From NCBI GenBank assembly GCA_946554445.1, contig CAMNSD010000010.1:78155-142154 (forward strand): a stretch of 64,000 nucleotides of DNA. The letters are read 5' to 3'. This DNA is from an uncultured Lachnospiraceae bacterium (GTDB taxonomy: Bacteria; Bacillota; Clostridia; Lachnospirales; Lachnospiraceae). The position numbers and the translations under genes were made by a program. The notes below the pieces were generated by a model that was not told the DNA's origin, did no database searches, and worked only from the letters and a program-made list of their open reading frames with translations. This document shows, in pieces, positions 25,938-35,231 of the stretch. Within the stretch, counting starts at the first letter, position 1; every line of letters begins with the position of its first letter.

Positions 25938-27104
25938 ATGTTAAAAGCAAATACTGGTTCAAGTGTCAACAGCAATCCCAAAGCGGCAGGCGCGGAGGCG
26001 GCAGCAAAAGCCAAAGCAGGATTGGATTCTGTAAATATGGCGTATGTTTATGCAAGCTGCGATTATGATCTGGATGCTATGTTGGCAGGGATTGCAGAGG
26101 AACTTCCGGGAGTACCGGTCATCGGGAATACGTCTTTCACAGGGGTGATCACTCCGGAGGGCTATATTACTGGCGAAGATGGATTTGTAGGCATTATGGC
26201 AGTGTCTGATCCGGATATGACGGTAGGTGTTGCGGCAGTGGAGAGAACGGACTGTCCTGTGGATGCCGGCGAACAGGCAGCAAAGCTTGCCATGGAGAGA
26301 GCGGGCAAAACTACACCGCCAGACTATTATTATATGGCAGCCCCTTCCGGACTAGAAGAGTTTTATGTTAAAGGAATCACAAAGGTGATCGGCCGTGTTC
26401 CGTTCTACGGCGGCAGCGCAGCAGATAACTCCATAGAGGGTAAGTGGAAATTATATACGGACAAAGGTGTGTTTGCAGACGGTGTGGCAGTGGCATTCTT
26501 CTATACTGATAAGAAGATGACCAATAAATTTACTGGCGCATATCGTGAGACTAAGGATGTAGGCGTTATCACCAAGGTAGTTGACAATCGTGTCCTGGTA
26601 GAGATTGACGGCGTACCGGCACTGGAGAAATACGCATCCTGGAGAGGCATGGACGTGGAAGCATTAAAGGGCGGCGCACTTCTGGCCGAGACAATTACTT
26701 CCCCGCTTGGCGTAAAAGATCGTCTGGGAGACCTGGTGGCTATTCGTCATCCCATGAACGGCAACGATGATCTGTCTATGAACATTGGTAATAATCTGGC
26801 AGTGGGTACGGCAGTGATCCGCATGGAGGGTTCTGTGGACGAACTGATTGATTCTACAGGAAATACCCTGGCTGATTTGAAAGCCAAAATGCCCGCACCG
26901 GCAGGCGCTTATCATCTGGTACATTGTGGTGGAAGAAGAGCCGGTATTGATACGAGGATTGACGAGGTCGCTGAACAGCTTAAGAAAGAGGCCGGAGATG
27001 TGCCGTTTATTGCAGAGTTTACCTTTGGTGAGTACGGATATGAGGACGATGGTCTGAATACCTGCGGCGGACTGATGCTGTCCTTCACGGCTTTTGAAGA
27101 ATAA
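25938..27104 (+). CDS. FIST (N and C) signal-transduction domain protein
   Basis: A 388-residue cytosolic protein consisting only of FIST domains: FIST_N about 25-215 (MAYVYASCDYDLDAMLAGI, VIGNTSFTGVITPEGY, FYGGSAADNS) and FIST_C about 225-385 (DGVPALEKYASWRGM, VHCGGRRAGIDTR, FTFGEYGYEDDGLNTCGG). FIST domains are proposed small-ligand (amino acid) sensors and usually belong to kinases or diguanylate cyclases; here no output domain is attached. AAGGAGG precedes the ATG. An aldehyde dehydrogenase starts 94 bases later with no terminator between, so a shared transcript is likely. Confidence 0.88.
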   Translation: MLKANTGSSVNSNPKAAGAEAAAKAKAGLDSVNMAYVYASCDYDLDAMLAGIAEELPGVPVIGNTSFTGVITPEGYITGEDGFVGIMAVSDPDMTVGVAAVERTDCPVDAGEQAAKLAMERAGKTTPPDYYYMAAPSGLEEFYVKGITKVIGRVPFYGGSAADNSIEGKWKLYTDKGVFADGVAVAFFYTDKKMTNKFTGAYRETKDVGVITKVVDNRVLVEIDGVPALEKYASWRGMDVEALKGGALLAETITSPLGVKDRLGDLVAIRHPMNGNDDLSMNIGNNLAVGTAVIRMEGSVDELIDSTGNTLADLKAKMPAPAGAYHLVHCGGRRAGIDTRIDEVAEQLKKEAGDVPFIAEFTFGEYGYEDDGLNTCGGLMLSFTAFEE

Positions 27105-27198
27105 TTTTGCAGTAAGAATTATAGGGATAAAACTATTGCAAAAGCATAGACAGCAGCAATAGTAAAAGGCAGCAACAGTAGAAAGGAGACTACATACT

Positions 27199-28632
27199 AT
27201 GAAAATGTTTATTGACGGCAAAGCCGTAGATGCGTCTGACGGACAGACAATCGATGTGATCAATCCAGCGACTGGCGAAGTGGTAGATACCATTCCTGCA
27301 GCGACTAAGGAAGATGTGGACTTAGCGGTGGCAAAGGCAAAGGATGCCCAGAAGGTATGGGCAGATGTTCCGGTATATGAGAAAGCGGAGATTATGTATC
27401 GCTTCCTAGATTTGGTAGAGAAGAACAAAGAGGATTTGGCGCAGACTTTGTCGGCGGAAACTGGTAAACCCATTGTGGAAGCGAGAGCGGAGATTGGGAA
27501 TATTCCCATCGCTTTCAAGGCTTTTTCTGAAAAAGCAAAACATCTCTACGGGGAGACGATCCCGGCGGGAATGGAAGCAGGACAGGATAAGCATGTGCTG
27601 ATCACCAAGAGAGAGCCCATCGGTGTGATTGCCTGCGTAATTCCTTTTAATTTCCCCTGCGATCTGTTTGATCAGAAGATTGCGCCTGCTCTGCTGGCGG
27701 GCAATGCGGCTATCGTAAAGCCTTCCACGGACAATCCGCTCACGCTCTGTAAGCTGACAGCTATGCTGGGAGAAGCAGGCGTGACGCCCGGCGCAATCGA
27801 GATTGTGACAGGCAGAGGTTCCAAGACTGGAAGCTGGCTGTGCGGCAATAAAGATGTTCACGCCATCACCTTGACAGGTTCCACGGAAGTTGGTATTGAG
27901 ACGGCAAAGACGGCGGCTGATCACCTGGCACATATTGCATTGGAACTGGGCGGCAACGATGCCTTTATCGTGTTGGAAGACGGCGATGTGGATTTGGCAG
28001 TGGAAGAACTGATCTGGGGCCGTATGTATAATACAGGGCAGGTCTGCTGCGCTTCCAAGCGTTTCCTGATCCAGAAGAACCGTGTGGAAGAGTTTACTGA
28101 GAAGGCTGTAGAGCGTATTAAACAGCTGAAACAGGGAATGCCTTCCGACGAGAGTACACAGATAGGATGCCTGATCAGCGAGAAGGCAGCTGTGGAAGTG
28201 GAACGTCAGATCAATCTTACGGTGGAACAGGGCGGCGAAGTTATCCTCGGCGGCACAAGAGACGGCGCTTTCATCAAACCTACTGTGATTAAGAACGTGC
28301 CCAAGACCGCTGATGTTGCCAGTGATATGGAGATTTTCGGACCGGTAGTGCCGATCATTTCTTTCGATACTGTAGAGGAGGCAATTGAGATTGCCAACAG
28401 TTCTAAATTTGGTCTGTGTGGATGTGTGTTCACAGAAAATATGAAGACAGCAATGAAGGTGTGCAATGCTCTGGAATGCGGCGGAACTGTGATTAACGGC
28501 GCAAGCTTCTTCAGAAGCTTTGAGATGCCGTTTGGCGGATACAAATACTCTGGTATTGGAACAGAGGGAGTTATGTCAACCTTTGACGAAGTGACACGCA
28601 CTAAGACCATTGTGCTGAAGAACATTATTTAA
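27199..28632 (+). CDS. NAD(P)+-dependent aldehyde dehydrogenase
   Basis: A 477-residue ALDH-superfamily enzyme oxidising an aldehyde to its acid. Catalytic Cys283 is in GQVCCASKR, general base Glu249 in LELGGN, the cofactor region in PFNFPCDLF and TGSTEVG, and EIFGPVVPI and the C-terminal GGYKYSGIG are canonical. Sequence style is closest to succinate-semialdehyde, lactaldehyde or glyceraldehyde-3-phosphate types; the substrate is not determined. AAAGGAG precedes the ATG. It follows the FIST gene and is convergent with an IclR regulator that may control it. Confidence 0.92.
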   Translation: MKMFIDGKAVDASDGQTIDVINPATGEVVDTIPAATKEDVDLAVAKAKDAQKVWADVPVYEKAEIMYRFLDLVEKNKEDLAQTLSAETGKPIVEARAEIGNIPIAFKAFSEKAKHLYGETIPAGMEAGQDKHVLITKREPIGVIACVIPFNFPCDLFDQKIAPALLAGNAAIVKPSTDNPLTLCKLTAMLGEAGVTPGAIEIVTGRGSKTGSWLCGNKDVHAITLTGSTEVGIETAKTAADHLAHIALELGGNDAFIVLEDGDVDLAVEELIWGRMYNTGQVCCASKRFLIQKNRVEEFTEKAVERIKQLKQGMPSDESTQIGCLISEKAAVEVERQINLTVEQGGEVILGGTRDGAFIKPTVIKNVPKTADVASDMEIFGPVVPIISFDTVEEAIEIANSSKFGLCGCVFTENMKTAMKVCNALECGGTVINGASFFRSFEMPFGGYKYSGIGTEGVMSTFDEVTRTKTIVLKNII

Positions 28633-28673
28633 CAGTAATTTAACAGCACATTATCTATTATAAATATAAAAAT

Positions 28674-28727
28674 AAACAGGGTATACCAAGACTCTCCATT
28701 GTAAGAGACAGGTATATCCTGTTTTTA
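28674..28727. terminator. Bidirectional terminator
   Basis: AAACAGGGTATACC (28674-28687) pairs with GGTATATCCTGTTT (28711-28724), one wobble, T-run at the end and A-rich flank at the start. It serves both the ALDH and the convergent IclR gene. Confidence 0.85.
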
Positions 28728-28746
28728 TGATTCAGATATTTTCCTT

Positions 28747-29511
28747 TTATCCGGTATATCCCATTTTTTGCGATAACTTAGCGGCGGCTTGTTTGACTTC
28801 ATGAATGACAGATTCTAAGGTGTCATCGGACAGTTGACTGATGGAGCCGCTGGCGCTGATAGCGGCTACAGGGGTACCGCGGTAGTCATAGACGGGTGCA
28901 CCAATACAGCGGTGGCCCTGCTGATATTCTTCATTGTCCATGGCCCAGCCCTGTCTGCGGACTATCCGCAGATACCGCTTAAATTCCTTCATATCAGTAA
29001 TCGTGTTGGGTGTATAGCGTTTGAAGTCGCAGGCCAAAAGAACCTGATCCAACTCTTCGCCTGACAGGCAGGAGAGCAGACATTTCCCCATGGAAGAACA
29101 GTAAGCGGGTGAACGGAATCCTACCTGTGTGTAGAGTCTTGTGTTGGGATAGACATCCATTTTCTCTAAATAAATGACATCGCAGCCGTCAAGAATGCCC
29201 ATGTGGGCAGTCAGATGCAGATCGCGCATCAGACTGCTTAAGAAAGGCTTGGCTTCTGTCAAAAGTTCCAGACTGTTAATGTGCAGGCTTACGGTTTCCA
29301 TCAGCTTATAGCCGATGGAATAGGTGTTGTCAGGATTTTTTTCAATATAATGTCGGGTACACATGGCAGTCAAAAGACGATGAACAGTGCTTTTGCTCAT
29401 ACCTGTTGATTTGGCGATATCGGACAGACTCATGGGAGTGTTGGAGGCGGCAACCTGTTCAATAATATCAAATACACGGTCAATAACTCTGACGGTATGT
29501 TGTTCTTCCAT
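28747..29511 (-). CDS. IclR family transcriptional regulator
   Basis: A 254-residue regulator. The winged helix-turn-helix at about 5-65 (PMSLSDIAKSTGMSKSTVHRLL) is followed by the IclR ligand-binding domain at about 80-250 (HLTAHMGILDGCDVIYLEKMD, FRSPAYCSSMGKCLLS, GCIGAP-like RCIGAPVYD). ATG 29511 has AAAGGAGA upstream; a longer reading has no site. Family members sense aromatic, sugar or organic acids. Its position opposite the aldehyde dehydrogenase suggests it could control that unit, but no site is proven. Confidence 0.92.
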   Translation of the reverse strand: MEEQHTVRVIDRVFDIIEQVAASNTPMSLSDIAKSTGMSKSTVHRLLTAMCTRHYIEKNPDNTYSIGYKLMETVSLHINSLELLTEAKPFLSSLMRDLHLTAHMGILDGCDVIYLEKMDVYPNTRLYTQVGFRSPAYCSSMGKCLLSCLSGEELDQVLLACDFKRYTPNTITDMKEFKRYLRIVRRQGWAMDNEEYQQGHRCIGAPVYDYRGTPVAAISASGSISQLSDDTLESVIHEVKQAAAKLSQKMGYTG

Positions 29512-29709
29512 GATGATTCTCCTTTTCCCGGCGCAGAGTGGACAAACAGCACCGCTAATTAAGGACATTATAAGTTATTTATATTTTAGAATTGAGAGAA
29601 AATGATGTCAATAAAAAGTTGTGTAAGAACCCCTTTTAAGAAGTGGGAATTTGTGATATAAATAATAGTATGGGTTCGTGCATAGAACAGAAATTTTGAG
29701 GAGAAGATT

Positions 29710-30783
29710 ATGAAAAAAAAAGCAGGTATGATCGCAGCGATGCTTGTGACGGCGGTGGTTCTGACGGGCTGCGGTGACAAGAATAAGGAATTTTTGAAAG
29801 ATATCAAGGCCAGTGATTATGTTACATTGGGTAACTATATGGGAATCGAGGCGTCAGCAAAAGCGCCTTCTGTGGCGGAAGGACAGGTGGCATATGATAT
29901 AGAGCAGCAATATTTGACGCCCCATATGCTGACCAAGGAGGAGGCCGGCCGGGCTGTTCAAGAAGGAGATATCGTCAATATTGATTTTGTAGGATATCAG
30001 GATGGTGTTGCCTTTCCGGGCGGCACAGGCCAGGGATATAATCTGACCATTGGTTCCGGGCAGTTTATCGCGGGCTTTGAGGACGGATTGATCGGTGTGG
30101 AGATTGGGGAGCAGGTAAGCCTTGATTTGACATTTCCTGATCCTTATGAGGGCAATCCGGATCTGTCCGGCGCGCCGGTGGTGTTTGATGTGACAGTCAA
30201 TGGCATTCTGCCGGAGTTGACGGATGAATTTGTCAAGACCTTGGGAATTACCAGCTGTCAGACTGTGCAGGAATTAGAGGACTGGGTGTACAGTCTTCGC
30301 TATCAGGAGGCACAGGCCGAGTTTAGCAATGAGGTTGAGATGATATTGTCAGATAAGATTCTGGCAGGCTGTTCCTTTAAAAGGGAGATGCCTGAGGGGT
30401 TGGTGAACCGTTACCAGCAGAGTATTACCGCCAGCATGACGATGCGCGCCAACAGCTACGGGATGCAGCTGGCAGATTTCATGCAGATGCAGGGATATGA
30501 CGAGGCCGGATACCGGGCTGAGTTTCAGAAGGCAGCCGTTGAGATGGCGCAGCGTTATGTCATGTATCAGGCGATTGCCGATACCGAGGGGCTTATGCCC
30601 ACAGAGGAGGAGGTACAGCAGGAGATTGACAGCATGGTGACGATTTATGGCTTTGCCTCAGAGGAGGAACTTTTACAGCAGGAGAGCAGGGAGAATATCA
30701 GCGAGGATTTAATGCGTAAGAACGTGGTGGCTTTCCTGATAGACAACGGTAATATACAACAGACGGAGACGATTGTGGATTAA
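29710..30783 (+). CDS. Extracytoplasmic trigger-factor-like FKBP peptidyl-prolyl isomerase lipoprotein
   Basis: A 357-residue lipoprotein: signal and lipobox VVLTGC at residues about 15-21. An FKBP-type domain (about 85-165) has [31 protein letters not shown] and [12 protein letters not shown] trigger-factor C-terminal helical chaperone domain (about 175-340) follows. The ribosome-binding N-terminal domain of true trigger factor is replaced by the lipid anchor, so a folding role outside the membrane is inferred. An extended -10 like TGATATAAA lies near 29655. asnS starts 26 bases later. Confidence 0.9.
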   Translation: MKKKAGMIAAMLVTAVVLTGCGDKNKEFLKDIKASDYVTLGNYMGIEASAKAPSVAEGQVAYDIEQQYLTPHMLTKEEAGRAVQEGDIVNIDFVGYQDGVAFPGGTGQGYNLTIGSGQFIAGFEDGLIGVEIGEQVSLDLTFPDPYEGNPDLSGAPVVFDVTVNGILPELTDEFVKTLGITSCQTVQELEDWVYSLRYQEAQAEFSNEVEMILSDKILAGCSFKREMPEGLVNRYQQSITASMTMRANSYGMQLADFMQMQGYDEAGYRAEFQKAAVEMAQRYVMYQAIADTEGLMPTEEEVQQEIDSMVTIYGFASEEELLQQESRENISEDLMRKNVVAFLIDNGNIQQTETIVD

Positions 30784-30808
30784 GAAGAGAAAGGCAGGAG
30801 TAGTGCAG

Positions 30809-32200
30809 ATGGATTTGACAGATATCAAAGAATTGTATCGTAACAGTGAGGCATATATCGATAAGGAAGTGACAGTCGGCGGCTGGGTGAGAAGCATCAG
30901 GGATTCCAAGACGTTTGGGTTCATTGTGATCAATGACGGCACCTTCTTTGAGCCGCTGCAGATTGTGTATGGGGACGGCCTTGCTAATTTTGAAACTATA
31001 TCGAAATTGAATGTAGGTTCTGCCATTATCGCTAAAGGCAAGATCGTGGCAACGCCCCAGGCCAAGCAGGCGTTTGAAATGCAGGCGGACGAGATTTTGG
31101 TAGAGGGACCGTCCACGGCGGATTATCCGTTGCAGAAAAAGAGACATAGTTTTGAATATCTGCGCACCATTTCTCATTTGCGGCCGAGGACGAACACTTT
31201 CCAGGCGGTTTTCCGCGTGCGTTCCCTGATTGCTTATGCGATTCACACCTTTTTCCAGGAGAGAGGGTTCGTGTATGTGCATACGCCGATCATTACAGGC
31301 AGCGACTGTGAGGGCGCGGGCGAGATGTTCCAGGTGACCACCATGGATATGAAGAATCTTCCCATGACCGAAGGAGGAGAGGTGGATTACAGCCAGGATT
31401 TCTTCGGCAAACCCACCAACCTGACTGTGAGCGGCCAATTAAATGTGGAAACATATGCATTTGCATTTAAAAACGTATATACATTTGGTCCTACTTTCCG
31501 GGCGGAAAATTCCAATACTACAAGACATGCGGCGGAGTTCTGGATGATTGAGCCGGAGATGGCTTTTGCGGATCTGACGGATGATATGATGGTGGCGGAA
31601 GCCATGTTGAAGCATGTAATCCGCTATGTGCTGGAGAACGCACCGGAAGAGATGAATTTCTTTAACCAGTTCGTGGACAAAGGTCTGATCGAGCGTCTGA
31701 ACCATGTGTTAAATTCTGATTTTGCCCATGTGACTTACACAGATGCGATCCATATTTTAGAGAAGCATAATGATGAGTTTGAATATAAAGTATCCTGGGG
31801 CTGCGACCTGCAGACAGAGCATGAGCGCTATCTCACGGAGCAGGAATTTAAACGTCCCGTTTTTGTGACAGATTATCCGAAGGAGATCAAGGCCTTCTAT
31901 ATGAAATTAAATGAGGACGGTAAGACCGTGGCTGCCATGGACTGCCTGGTGCCGGGCATCGGTGAGATCATCGGCGGCAGTCAGAGAGAGGACAGTCTGG
32001 AACTTTTAGAGCGCAGAATGGAGGAACTGGGACTAAACAAGGAAGACTATCAGTTTTATTTAGACTTAAGAAAGTACGGTTCCGTGAGACATGCAGGCTT
32101 TGGCTTAGGCTTTGAGCGGTGTGTCATGTATCTGACCGGTATGGGAAATATCCGGGATGTGGTGCCTTTCCCCAGGACGGTAAATAACTGTGAACTGTAA
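30809..32200 (+). CDS. asnS: Asparagine-tRNA ligase
   Basis: A 463-residue class IIb aminoacyl-tRNA synthetase charging tRNA(Asn). The N-terminal OB-fold anticodon-binding domain (about 15-115) is followed by the class II core with motif 1 near [16 protein letters not shown], motif 2 [21 protein letters not shown], and motif 3 [18 protein letters not shown] 30809 has GGAG about 9 bases upstream. No T-box is possible in the 25-base gap, so it relies on the preceding gene's transcript. Confidence 0.96.
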   Translation: MDLTDIKELYRNSEAYIDKEVTVGGWVRSIRDSKTFGFIVINDGTFFEPLQIVYGDGLANFETISKLNVGSAIIAKGKIVATPQAKQAFEMQADEILVEGPSTADYPLQKKRHSFEYLRTISHLRPRTNTFQAVFRVRSLIAYAIHTFFQERGFVYVHTPIITGSDCEGAGEMFQVTTMDMKNLPMTEGGEVDYSQDFFGKPTNLTVSGQLNVETYAFAFKNVYTFGPTFRAENSNTTRHAAEFWMIEPEMAFADLTDDMMVAEAMLKHVIRYVLENAPEEMNFFNQFVDKGLIERLNHVLNSDFAHVTYTDAIHILEKHNDEFEYKVSWGCDLQTEHERYLTEQEFKRPVFVTDYPKEIKAFYMKLNEDGKTVAAMDCLVPGIGEIIGGSQREDSLELLERRMEELGLNKEDYQFYLDLRKYGSVRHAGFGLGFERCVMYLTGMGNIRDVVPFPRTVNNCEL

Positions 32201-32235
32201 TCAGGATAAAATCCGGCGGCGGACGGAAAACGGCG

Positions 32236-33441
32236 ATGAAGAGAAGATATAAGAGAGGGATGTATTTCCTGTTATCTTTCATATTGTGCCTGCTAGTGGT
32301 AGAACCGATATCGGCTACCACTATTTCCGATTTGCAGGAGGATGTTAAGAAGAACCAGGCCCAGCTTGACAAGGCCAAAGACAAGATTTCCGATGCCCAG
32401 GACGCCCAGGAGGGCGTGGAGGAAGAGATTGCCGATCTGGATGCGGAGATGGTGGCAATTCTCACGGACATTAACCTGATCGAGGATGCCATCGAAGATA
32501 AGGAAGAGGAGATTGCGGCCACCCAGGTGGAATATGATGCGGCGGTAGCCGATAAAGATGAGCAATATGAATCCATGAAGATACGGATTCAGTTTATGTA
32601 TGAAAAAGGAGAGATATCCTATCTGCAGATGTTTTTTGGTTCCGAGAGCATGGGCGACATGGTCAATAAGGCCAACTATGTGGAGGAACTTTACAAGTAT
32701 GACCGCAGACTGTTAGCCGAGTATGAGGAGACGGTGCAGCTGGTGGCAGCCCTGCAGGACAGACTGGAAGAGGATAAATCTGAGCTTGAGACTTCCAAGG
32801 CTGAATTGGAGGAAGGGCAGGCCTACATGGAAGAAATGATGGCCAAGAAGAAAGAGGAGTATGAGAACTATGGTCTTGTACTCGCTAAGGCCAAACAGGA
32901 GGCAGCCAGCTATACGGCCAAGATCAAACAGGAGACTGCCCAGATCAGGAAGCTGGAAGAGGAAGAGAGGAAGCGCCGGGAGGAAGAAGAGCGCAGGCGC
33001 AAGGAAGAGGAAGAACGCAAACGCAGGGAAGAGGAGGAACGACAGAGCCAGGAACAAGAATCAAAACCCAACCCCAAACCCTCATCTTCCGGTGGTGGCG
33101 GCAAAGGACAGCAGATTGCGGATTTTGCCTGCCAGTTTATCGGCAATCCTTATGTGGCAGGCGGTACCAGTCTGACCGAAGGGGCGGATTGTTCCGGGTT
33201 TGTGATGTCGGTTTTTAAAGAGTACGGCATTTCCCTTCCCAGAAGTTCCTATGCGCAGTCTACCTATGGGAAAGAGGTGTCCTACTCGGATGCAAAACCG
33301 GGGGATGTAATCTATTACGGCGGCCATGTGGGCATTTACATAGGGGACGGAAAGATTGTACATGCCAGCACGGAACGCACAGGTATCAAGATTACGGCAG
33401 CCACCTACCGGAACATTATCACGGTGCGGCGGATTGTGTAA
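32236..33441 (+). CDS. Secreted NlpC/P60 peptidoglycan hydrolase with coiled-coil N-terminus
   Basis: A 401-residue protein with signal peptide (about 1-30), long coiled coil (about 30-270, PcsB/CwlO-like, ending in Glu/Arg-rich repeats), a Pro/Ser/Gly linker (about 272-287), and an NlpC/P60 domain (about 288-401). Catalytic Cys319 is in GADCSGF and His364 in GGHVGIYIG. This is the layout of FtsEX-activated cell-separation endopeptidases. It starts 36 bases after asnS with a weak ribosome site. Confidence 0.92.
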   Translation: MKRRYKRGMYFLLSFILCLLVVEPISATTISDLQEDVKKNQAQLDKAKDKISDAQDAQEGVEEEIADLDAEMVAILTDINLIEDAIEDKEEEIAATQVEYDAAVADKDEQYESMKIRIQFMYEKGEISYLQMFFGSESMGDMVNKANYVEELYKYDRRLLAEYEETVQLVAALQDRLEEDKSELETSKAELEEGQAYMEEMMAKKKEEYENYGLVLAKAKQEAASYTAKIKQETAQIRKLEEEERKRREEEERRRKEEEERKRREEEERQSQEQESKPNPKPSSSGGGGKGQQIADFACQFIGNPYVAGGTSLTEGADCSGFVMSVFKEYGISLPRSSYAQSTYGKEVSYSDAKPGDVIYYGGHVGIYIGDGKIVHASTERTGIKITAATYRNIITVRRIV

Positions 33442-33454
33442 TGCATAAATGGGC

Positions 33455-33484
33455 TTGACTTTTCACCAGATGTCAAGATAAGAT
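33455..33484 (+). promoter_or_regulatory. Candidate promoter of the lar operon leader
   Basis: TTGACT (33455-33460), 18-base spacer, TAAGAT (33479-33484). It would give a leader of about 210 bases before larE. The -10 is imperfect. Confidence 0.4.
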
Positions 33485-33682
33485 ATCAGTATCTACTGGC
33501 AGGAAGCCGGATTGGGAAACAGAAGTTTCCGTGTCATGATACAGAGGTGCCATAAGATATCATCGGTTCATTGATTTTTGTATAGAAATAATATATTGTA
33601 CAGAAATTATACAATATATAGGTAAATAATGTATACACAAGAAGGTATACGATTCTTCCAAGAAGGATTGTGTACTTTTTTT
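33482..33682 (+). ncRNA. Structured leader of the lar/nickel operon, candidate riboswitch or attenuator
   Basis: A closing helix GATATC (33482-33487)/GATATC (33556-33561) and TGGCA (33497-33501)/TGCCA (33548-33552) enclose hairpin GGAAAC-agaa-GTTTCC (33515-33530) and a possible GGC-aggaa-GCC hairpin. Next, TTGTATA (33578-33584) and TATATTGTA (33592-33600) compete for the same TATACAATATA segment (33608-33618). A terminator follows just before the larE ribosome site. The arrangement is sensor domain, switching helices, terminator. I do not recognise the class. The known NiCo riboswitch is one candidate in view of the operon, but I cannot match its consensus. Confidence 0.5.
33633..33682 (+). 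terminator. Intrinsic terminator inside the larE leader
   Basis: TACACAA pairs with TTGTGTA (33668-33674), with an inner AAGAA/TTCTT helix, followed one base later by seven T (33676-33682). The larE start codon is only 19 bases further on, so the hairpin controls larE rather than ending the upstream gene. Confidence 0.6.
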
Positions 33683-33700
33683 GCGCAAAAGAGGTGCGAG

Positions 33701-34447
33701 ATGAAACTTGTTGATTTTTTTAAGGAAAATCCCAAAGCGGCCATAGCCTTTTCTGGTGGGGTGGATTCAGCCTATCTGCTCTATGCGGCAGTGCATTTGG
33801 GTGTGGATGTGCGGGCATATTATGTAAAAAGCGCTTTTCAGCCACAGTTTGAACTGGAGGATGCCAGGCGGCTGGCGAAGCAGCTATCGGTCGATCTACG
33901 GATTCTGGAAGTAGATGTGCTCTCCTGTGGGACAATCGCAGAGAATCCCAGTGACCGGTGTTATCATTGTAAGAAGATGATATTTTCAGCTATTGCCCAG
34001 GCGGCGGCAGGAGACGGCTATCAGCTGCTTTTGGATGGCACCAATGCATCCGATGAGGAGGGGGACCGGCCGGGGATGCGGGCGCTCCAGGAACTTAGGG
34101 TGCGTTCACCGTTGCGGGAATGTGGACTGACCAAGGAAAAAATACGCAGTCTATCCAAAGATGCAGGGCTTTTTACCTGGAATAAGCCGGCCTATGCCTG
34201 TCTGGCCACCAGGATTCCCACAGGAGAAGTTATTACAGAAGAGAAACTCCTGACAGCGGAGGCATCAGAGGAATATTTATTTTCCCTGGGATTTACGGAT
34301 TTTAGGGTACGCAGGATGGGAGAGGCGGCACGCCTGCAGTTCCCGGCAGAACAGTTCGAGCGGGTGCTTCGTATGCGGGAGGAAATCCTTACCGGATTGA
34401 AACGATATTATAAAGCAGTTTTACTGGATTTGGAGGTGAGAGAATGA
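33701..34447 (+). CDS. larE: Pyridinium-3,5-bisthiocarboxylic acid mononucleotide synthase LarE
   Basis: A 248-residue ATP-dependent sulfur transferase of nickel-pincer nucleotide (NPN) synthesis. The PP-loop AFSGGVDSAYLL is at about 17-28. CYHCKK and TNASDEEGDRPGMRA are typical, and LarE proteins use either a sacrificial cysteine or a cluster at the C-terminal part. ATG 33701 with AGAGG 7-8 bases upstream is preferred over an upstream ATG at 33629 that lies in the leader. The stop overlaps larB by four bases. Confidence 0.9.
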   Translation: MKLVDFFKENPKAAIAFSGGVDSAYLLYAAVHLGVDVRAYYVKSAFQPQFELEDARRLAKQLSVDLRILEVDVLSCGTIAENPSDRCYHCKKMIFSAIAQAAAGDGYQLLLDGTNASDEEGDRPGMRALQELRVRSPLRECGLTKEKIRSLSKDAGLFTWNKPAYACLATRIPTGEVITEEKLLTAEASEEYLFSLGFTDFRVRRMGEAARLQFPAEQFERVLRMREEILTGLKRYYKAVLLDLEVRE

Positions 34448-35217
34448 ACAGCGATATCAAGAAAATTCTGGAACATGTGCGGGATGGAGAACTTACGGTG
34501 GAGGAGGCGCTGCTTACGTTCAAGAAACAGCCCTTTGAAGATATCGGCTATGCCAGGGTGGATATGCACCGGGGCATCAGGCAGGGGGCGGCGGAAGTCA
34601 TATACGGCGCGGGTAAGACGCCGGAACAGATGATTGGCATTGTGGATACCATGAAAAAGAACGGGCAGGAAACCATCCTGATCACACGGTTGTCTCCGGA
34701 ATCCGCCCGGATGATGGAACGGGAGCATGAGATGACGTATCATGAGCAGGCCCGGATTGGTATCATCGGCAAGATGCCGGAACCTGACGGCATTGGAAAG
34801 ATCGTGGTGGCCACTGGCGGCACCTCAGATATTCCGGTGGCGGAGGAAGCGGCGCTCACCGCCCAGGTGCATGGCAACGAAGTAGTGCGGCTCTATGATG
34901 TGGGTGTGGCAGGTCTGCATAGACTGTTGGCATGCATGGACGATATCATGGGCGCTTCGGTAATTATTGCCATCGCCGGCATGGAAGGAGCGCTGGCCAG
35001 TGTGATTGGCGGACTGGCGGACTGCCCGGTGATCGCGGTACCCACAAGCGTGGGGTATGGAGCCTCTTTTCACGGGGTATCGGCCTTATTGTCCATGTTA
35101 AATTCTTGTGCCAGCGGCGTATCGGTAGTGAATATTGATAACGGCTATGGTGCCGGGTATCTGGCCAGCCGGATTAATCATATGGAGGCAAAAAATAAAG
35201 GAATTAATGACAGATAA
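34444..35217 (+). CDS. larB: Pyridinium-3,5-biscarboxylic acid mononucleotide synthase LarB
   Basis: A 257-residue PurE-like enzyme that carboxylates and hydrolyses nicotinic acid adenine dinucleotide as the first NPN step. The family N-terminus (ILEHVRDGELTVEEAL, ARVDMHRGIRQGAAEVIYG) and the PurE-like core (ATGGTSDIPVAEEAA, GMEGALASVIGGLADCPVIAVPTS) are clear. Translationally coupled to larE by an ATGA overlap. The C-terminal region is full length. Confidence 0.94.
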   Translation: MNSDIKKILEHVRDGELTVEEALLTFKKQPFEDIGYARVDMHRGIRQGAAEVIYGAGKTPEQMIGIVDTMKKNGQETILITRLSPESARMMEREHEMTYHEQARIGIIGKMPEPDGIGKIVVATGGTSDIPVAEEAALTAQVHGNEVVRLYDVGVAGLHRLLACMDDIMGASVIIAIAGMEGALASVIGGLADCPVIAVPTSVGYGASFHGVSALLSMLNSCASGVSVVNIDNGYGAGYLASRINHMEAKNKGINDR

Positions 35218-35231
35218 TACGGAGGTTAAGG

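Noticed and set aside
30784..30808. Possible T-box regulating asnS
   Set aside because: Only 25 bases separate it from the previous gene, so no T-box leader can fit.
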